Shown here piece after piece: positions 60,185 through 64,000 of a DNA stretch of 64,000 bases. This DNA comes from Cryobacterium sp. PH31-O1 (GTDB lineage: Bacteria > Actinomycetota > Actinomycetes > Actinomycetales > Microbacteriaceae), in the NCBI RefSeq assembly GCF_030063455.1, contig NZ_JASITB010000001.1:682001-746000 (forward strand), written 5' to 3'. Both the position numbers and the translations under genes were made by a program. Position 1 is the first letter of the stretch. Every line of letters begins with the position of its first letter. Below the pieces are notes generated by a model. It saw nothing but the letters and a program-made list of their open reading frames with translations, did not search any database and was not told the origin of the DNA.

Positions 60185-62041
60185 ATGCCCATACATCTCG
60201 TCCCCCCGACACTTGCTCTCGACGTCATTACGGTTGAAGTCATCCGCAGCGCTCTAGAGTCTCTGGCAGAACAGATGACCGACACCATGGAACGCACCAG
60301 CTATTCGCTTCTGCTCAAAGAAGGTAAGGATTGTTCGTCGTCGATCTTTGACGTCTCCGGCCGGCTCGTCGCCGAAGGCGCCAACATCCCCGTTCACCTC
60401 AACGCCCTGGGCCCGTGCCTGCGTGCCATGCTGCAGGAACACATTCCGGCGAGCGACATGAAACCGGGCGACATCATCCTGACTAACGACCCCTACGTCG
60501 GCGGCAGCGTTGGAGCGCATCACACCTCAGACTTCATCGTTTACCACCCGATATTTCTCGGCGGCAAGCTGATCGGATTCTCGACGATATTCGCCCATCT
60601 GGCTGGCTCCGGTGGAAACGACCCTGAAGGCTGGCACACGACCATCTTCGAAGAGGGCCTGCGCATTCCGCCGATCAAACTCTTTAATGAAGGCGTGCTG
60701 GACGAACAGCTGTTCAAGCTCATTCTGGCCAACACAAATTCTCCCTATGAACAGCGAGGGGACATCCTCGGTCAGGTAGCGGGGGCAAAGGTGGGCTCAA
60801 ACGGTTTTCTTGCCTTGGTCGAAAAATATGGCCTCGCCGCGATCGACGAGGCCATCGACAGCCAGATCGCGTACGCGGAACGCCGCACCCGGAGTTACAT
60901 CGCCCAGGTCGCCGACGGTCGATACTGTGCCGAAACGACCCTGCTCGAAGACGGCAGTATGTGTGGCCCCGTCAAACTGGCGCTCGCGGTGATCGTGGCG
61001 GGCGACGAGATCACCTTTGATTTCACCGGCACCGACGCATCCGTTGCGGGGCCTATTAATTGCCCCATGTCGGCCACCATTTCTGCCAGCCTGTTCGGGC
61101 TACTATCCCTGCTCCCCATTGACATCCCCAAGAACGAAGGATCGTCAAACCCTGTCCACATCGTCGCGCCGGAGGGCTCGTTGGTGAACCCCCGGTTTCC
61201 TGCCGCCGTGTACCAGCGAATGGCTGTGACCCACCAGATCGTAGACCTCGTGTTCGAGGCTCTCGCACCAGCTATCCCGGCCGCGGTCGTTGCCAATTCC
61301 TGCGGGATGGTCTACTGCGTGGCATCTGCCATCAATCGGGAGAGTCACCCCGACGGCGGCGATGTGTCCGGTCGCCGAGGCTGGGGCAACGGCGCTGGCC
61401 CAAGCGTCGGCGGGCTCGGAGCTCGCGCCACGAAGGATGGCCTGACCGGTATGCCCGGCTGGATCACCAACGTGGCAAGTACCTCGATTGAGAGTTCAGA
61501 GGTTGAAGGCCCGGTGCGGTACCTGCGCAAGGAATTGCGCCCCGGCTCGGCCGGACCCGGTCAATATCGCGGAGGTCTCGGCGTCATCTTGTCCTGGCAG
61601 GCACTTGGACACGCAGTGAGATTCTCACATACGTCGCAGCGTTCCGTGAATGCCCCTCACGGGCTCTTCGGCGGCGGTAGCGGTGGAGTGAGCCGGTGGG
61701 TGATCAACGAGGGCACTCACGCAGAACACCTTCTGCCCAATCAAGCCGGTCCAACCCTCGATCTGGAGTTCGGCGATACCGTTACCTTCTATGCACCAGG
61801 CGGCGGTGGCTACGGTGACCCGTTGAAGCGGGAATCCGCTCGAGTTGCGCGTGATTGCCACCTTGGCTACATCGACGCGGAGCAGGCCGAGGCTGACTAC
61901 GGCGTCATTTTGACCGTCGATGGCCAGGTCGATGAGTCGCAGACAGCAAGCCTGCGCTCCAGCCGCACAACGCCATCCGCTCCCCCCATTTTTTCCGCAT
62001 CCGTCACAGCAGACAACCTTGAAAGAAGGACAATCACATGA
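60185..62041 (+). CDS. hyuB: ATP-dependent hydantoinase/oxoprolinase subunit B (HyuB)
   Basis: The 618-residue partner of HyuA. It begins with the family block EVIRSALESLAEQMTDTMERTSYSLLLKEGKDCSSSIFD, has ILTNDPYVGGSVGAHHTSDF (metal-binding region), GPINCPM and the C-terminal FYAPGGGGYGDPLKR. It follows hyuA by three bases, and its stop overlaps the next lipoprotein start by ATGA, so cyclic-amide opening and solute binding are made from one message. Confidence 0.93.
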   Translation: MPIHLVPPTLALDVITVEVIRSALESLAEQMTDTMERTSYSLLLKEGKDCSSSIFDVSGRLVAEGANIPVHLNALGPCLRAMLQEHIPASDMKPGDIILTNDPYVGGSVGAHHTSDFIVYHPIFLGGKLIGFSTIFAHLAGSGGNDPEGWHTTIFEEGLRIPPIKLFNEGVLDEQLFKLILANTNSPYEQRGDILGQVAGAKVGSNGFLALVEKYGLAAIDEAIDSQIAYAERRTRSYIAQVADGRYCAETTLLEDGSMCGPVKLALAVIVAGDEITFDFTGTDASVAGPINCPMSATISASLFGLLSLLPIDIPKNEGSSNPVHIVAPEGSLVNPRFPAAVYQRMAVTHQIVDLVFEALAPAIPAAVVANSCGMVYCVASAINRESHPDGGDVSGRRGWGNGAGPSVGGLGARATKDGLTGMPGWITNVASTSIESSEVEGPVRYLRKELRPGSAGPGQYRGGLGVILSWQALGHAVRFSHTSQRSVNAPHGLFGGGSGGVSRWVINEGTHAEHLLPNQAGPTLDLEFGDTVTFYAPGGGGYGDPLKRESARVARDCHLGYIDAEQAEADYGVILTVDGQVDESQTASLRSSRTTPSAPPIFSASVTADNLERRTIT

Positions 62042-62865
62042 ACACCCAACACTCGCTCACCGTTCTTCGCCGCATCGCGGCGACCACCATCGCGGCCGGA
62101 TTGCTCCTGGGCGCTACCGCTTGTTCCGCGGCCGTTGATAAGGCTGAGCCGACCGACACTGCGGCAGCAACGGCCGTCACCACGGTGGAGGAGGGTAAGT
62201 TCATCTGTGCCATGAGCGGCGAATACCGCCCGTTCAACTTCTATGACGACACCAACACCCTGGTTGGTTTCGATGTCGACATCTGTACTGCCATCGCCGA
62301 CCAGCTCGATCTGGAAGCAGCACCGGTTACCGGCGCCTTTACGACGCTCATCGCTGGTCTGAATAGCAATCGCTTCGACGCCATCGTCGGATCGATGGCG
62401 AGCACCGAGGAACGCCTCAAAGAGGTCAACTTCACCGAGCCCTACTACTCCACCGGAGCAAGTCTGTTCGTGCGCGACGACTCGTCGATCACCGACGTCA
62501 CCGACCTCGCCGATTCCAACCTTGGGGTGGCGCTCGGCACCACCTTCGAAACCTACGCACGCACGTTAACCGGCGTCGGCGAGATTACCACCTATCAGGC
62601 GACCGTTGATGCACTGCGCGACCTGGATGCTGGCCGCGTCGATGCGGTCATTGCACAGGGCTTCATCGGAAAGTTCCTCGCCAACAGCGCTGACCTGAAG
62701 GTTGAATCCGTCGGAGATGTACTGCTGCCGGACATCGCTGCCATCCCCGTAAATAAGGACAACCCCGAGCTGCTGGCTGCCATCAACACCGCGCTGCAGG
62801 CCATCCACGACGATGGCACGTACACGAAGATCAGCATGGAATGGTTCGGCGAAGACATTAGCTAA
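62038..62865 (+). CDS. Family 3 amino-acid-binding lipoprotein (copy 2)
   Basis: A 275-residue lipoprotein with lipobox GATAC (Cys29) and an SBP-bac-3 domain, FICAMSGEYRPFNFYDD and GFDVDICTAIADQL, ending MEWFGEDIS. It is the paralogue of the protein at 56531-57358: same length, colinear without gaps over the mature domain, clearly more than half identical by eye. No permease or ATPase gene follows it here, so it probably shares the transporter at 55041-56459. Coupled to hyuB by ATGA. Confidence 0.92.
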   Translation: MNTQHSLTVLRRIAATTIAAGLLLGATACSAAVDKAEPTDTAAATAVTTVEEGKFICAMSGEYRPFNFYDDTNTLVGFDVDICTAIADQLDLEAAPVTGAFTTLIAGLNSNRFDAIVGSMASTEERLKEVNFTEPYYSTGASLFVRDDSSITDVTDLADSNLGVALGTTFETYARTLTGVGEITTYQATVDALRDLDAGRVDAVIAQGFIGKFLANSADLKVESVGDVLLPDIAAIPVNKDNPELLAAINTALQAIHDDGTYTKISMEWFGEDIS

Positions 62866-62876
62866 CTGCAGCTACC

Positions 62877-62903
62877 GGTGGGCCGTGCCCCGTACGGCCC
62901 ACC
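62877..62903 (+). terminator. Hairpin after the second binding protein gene
   Basis: GGTGGGCCGT (62877-62886) pairs perfectly with ACGGCCCACC (62894-62903) around a seven-base loop. There is no U-run and another gene follows at 62941, so it is probably a stabilising or attenuating element. Its GGTGGGC stem resembles the hairpin after copy 1 (56491). Confidence 0.65.
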
Positions 62904-62940
62904 CCGCAAACCCCGAGGACGACAGAAAAGGACGCACATC

Positions 62941-64000
62941 ATGAGCGCGGATAACCGGCCGAGCACCAGGCAGACCCAGCGCCCTGGAGTCAGGGAGATC
63001 ACCGTTGTCGGAGGCGGGCTCATCGGCCTGTTCACGGCACTCTATGGCCAGCGCGCCGGATACCAGGTGCGTGTAATCGAACGAACTGTGGTGGGTAGCG
63101 GCGCGTCGCAAGGCAACGCCGGAGAGATTTGCCCATCCATGGCTAACCCCATGCCAGCACCGGGCATGGTCAAGAATGGGCTGGCAAACTCGCTCGCGCC
63201 CGATGCTGCACTGCGCATTCATCTGCCTCCGAGCGTGAACCTCAGCCGGTGGCTATTGGGATTCGCCCGCAATTGCCGCCCAGGCGCGTACGAGCACGGG
63301 TTTGAGGCGTTGTCTTCACTCTCCAAGCGTAGCTTCGAGCTGTTTGAGCAGCTCCCCGACATGGGCGTCGCCACCACCCTTGACCGATCGGGCAACCTAC
63401 GTTGCTACGCCGATGATGCCCGGGCCAACCGCGAGTTTGCGGTCTCACAGAGGGTGCGCCGGTTCGGGCTCGCCGCGCCGACCGAACTGATCTCAGGCGA
63501 CCAGATTCGAGAACGTGCGCCGGTCGTCTCAGACAAGGTCGTGGCGGGATACCACTGGCCCGACCAGTGGTTCGTTGATCCGTCGATACTCGTGCACGAT
63601 CTGCACGCTGCCCTGCTCTTGGCCGGAGTCGAGTTCATCGAACACACCGAGGTCACCGGCATCACCCCGTACCGTGATTCGGTCGTTGTGCACACGGATA
63701 CAGGCGATCGGCCTACTGATGCTGTCGTCATCGCATCCGGCGCCTGGACCCCCGAGGTGCTCAAGAGCGTCGGGGTGCGCGCACCAATCCAATCTGGAAA
63801 GGGCTACAGCTTTAGCGTCACTCCAGAATCGATGCCGGAACACGTAATCAACATGCCCGAATCGAACGCGGTGGCGACTCCGATGGGTGATCGGCTGCGC
63901 ATCGGCGGCACCGTCGAGTTCGATGGCACGATGGACAAGTTCAACCCGAGTCGCATCGAACGCATCATTCGCGCGGCCAGCCCGTACCTGACGGGGATCG
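62941..64000 (+). CDS. FAD-dependent D-amino acid dehydrogenase-like oxidoreductase (partial)
   Basis: Open from ATG 62941 to the window end (353 codons seen). The FAD Rossmann motif is VVGGGLIGLFTALYGQRAG near residue 21, followed by VIERTVVGSGASQGNAGEI, the DadA-type pattern. The substrate half contains SKRSFELFEQLPDMG, WFVDPS and VVIASGAWTPEV; the C-terminal glycine motif begins at the edge (PMGDRLRIGGTVEF). It probably oxidises a D-amino acid or imino acid released in the hyu pathway. It lies 75 bases after the lipoprotein gene, probably in the same operon. Confidence 0.85.
   Translation, partial: MSADNRPSTRQTQRPGVREITVVGGGLIGLFTALYGQRAGYQVRVIERTVVGSGASQGNAGEICPSMANPMPAPGMVKNGLANSLAPDAALRIHLPPSVNLSRWLLGFARNCRPGAYEHGFEALSSLSKRSFELFEQLPDMGVATTLDRSGNLRCYADDARANREFAVSQRVRRFGLAAPTELISGDQIRERAPVVSDKVVAGYHWPDQWFVDPSILVHDLHAALLLAGVEFIEHTEVTGITPYRDSVVVHTDTGDRPTDAVVIASGAWTPEVLKSVGVRAPIQSGKGYSFSVTPESMPEHVINMPESNAVATPMGDRLRIGGTVEFDGTMDKFNPSRIERIIRAASPYLTGI

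Noticed and set aside
58097..62041. Acetone or acetophenone carboxylase instead of a hydantoinase pair
   Set aside because: Those need a further small subunit; only two subunits are present, next to amino acid uptake and a DadA-like oxidase.

Overview
The window comes from a high-GC actinobacterium. Gene content and order (rsmD, coaD, yceD, rpmF, rnc, mutM, smc, ftsY; leuCD-murA-plsC-gpsA-ddl-thiL), leaderless-type promoters and the very frequent word GCATCCG/CGGATGC fit Microbacteriaceae (Cryobacterium/Leifsonia/Salinibacterium-like). That placement is inference; no 16S rRNA gene is present.

Layout. (1) 1-2000: the tail of an MFS transporter, a double-hairpin terminator, a small acidic protein and ftsY. 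(2) 2008-11471: a nine-gene plus-strand assimilatory sulfate reduction operon (sulfite reductase, APS reductase, cysD, an ABC lipoprotein, cysN, ABC ATPase and permease, ferredoxin reductase, 7Fe ferredoxin). It has four helically phased GTGAC repeats in its promoter region and lies between smc and ftsY, which are usually neighbours. (3) 11551-39154: mostly minus-strand housekeeping genes. These are smc, mutM, rnc, rpmF, yceD, a transglutaminase/DUF58/MoxR operon, coaD, recG, thiL, ddl, gpsA, plsC, murA, leuD, leuC, a PP2C phosphatase and terC. terC is preceded by a yybP-ykoY type manganese riboswitch. rsmD, a DUF3515 lipoprotein gene and a methyltransferase gene are on the plus strand. (4) 39155-47116: tRNA-Glu(CTC), a metallo-hydrolase, a MacB-like ABC exporter with its own TetR regulator and a twin palindromic operator, and a hybrid histidine kinase plus double-receiver regulator in which two of the four receiver domains have lost key residues. 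An intergenic region with an orphan terminator follows. (5) 47117-64000: an accessory catabolic region with thiolase, SDR, MaoC hydratase, enoyl-CoA hydratase, CoA ligase, thioesterase, an amino-acid-type ABC importer with two paralogous binding lipoproteins, an ATP-dependent hydantoinase/oxoprolinase pair (HyuA/HyuB) and a DadA-like flavoenzyme that runs off the window.

The most interesting system is region 5. Three CGATCGAT-based palindromes lie in three separate promoter regions: in front of the tetR-thiolase-SDR-MaoC operon, between the CoA ligase and an acetyltransferase, and between the importer/hydratase operon and the thioesterase/hyu genes. This suggests one TetR regulon that couples uptake and ATP-dependent opening of a cyclic amide (lactam, hydantoin or oxoproline-like) to CoA-thioester beta-oxidation. 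The substrate is unknown. No acyl-CoA dehydrogenase is visible in the window.
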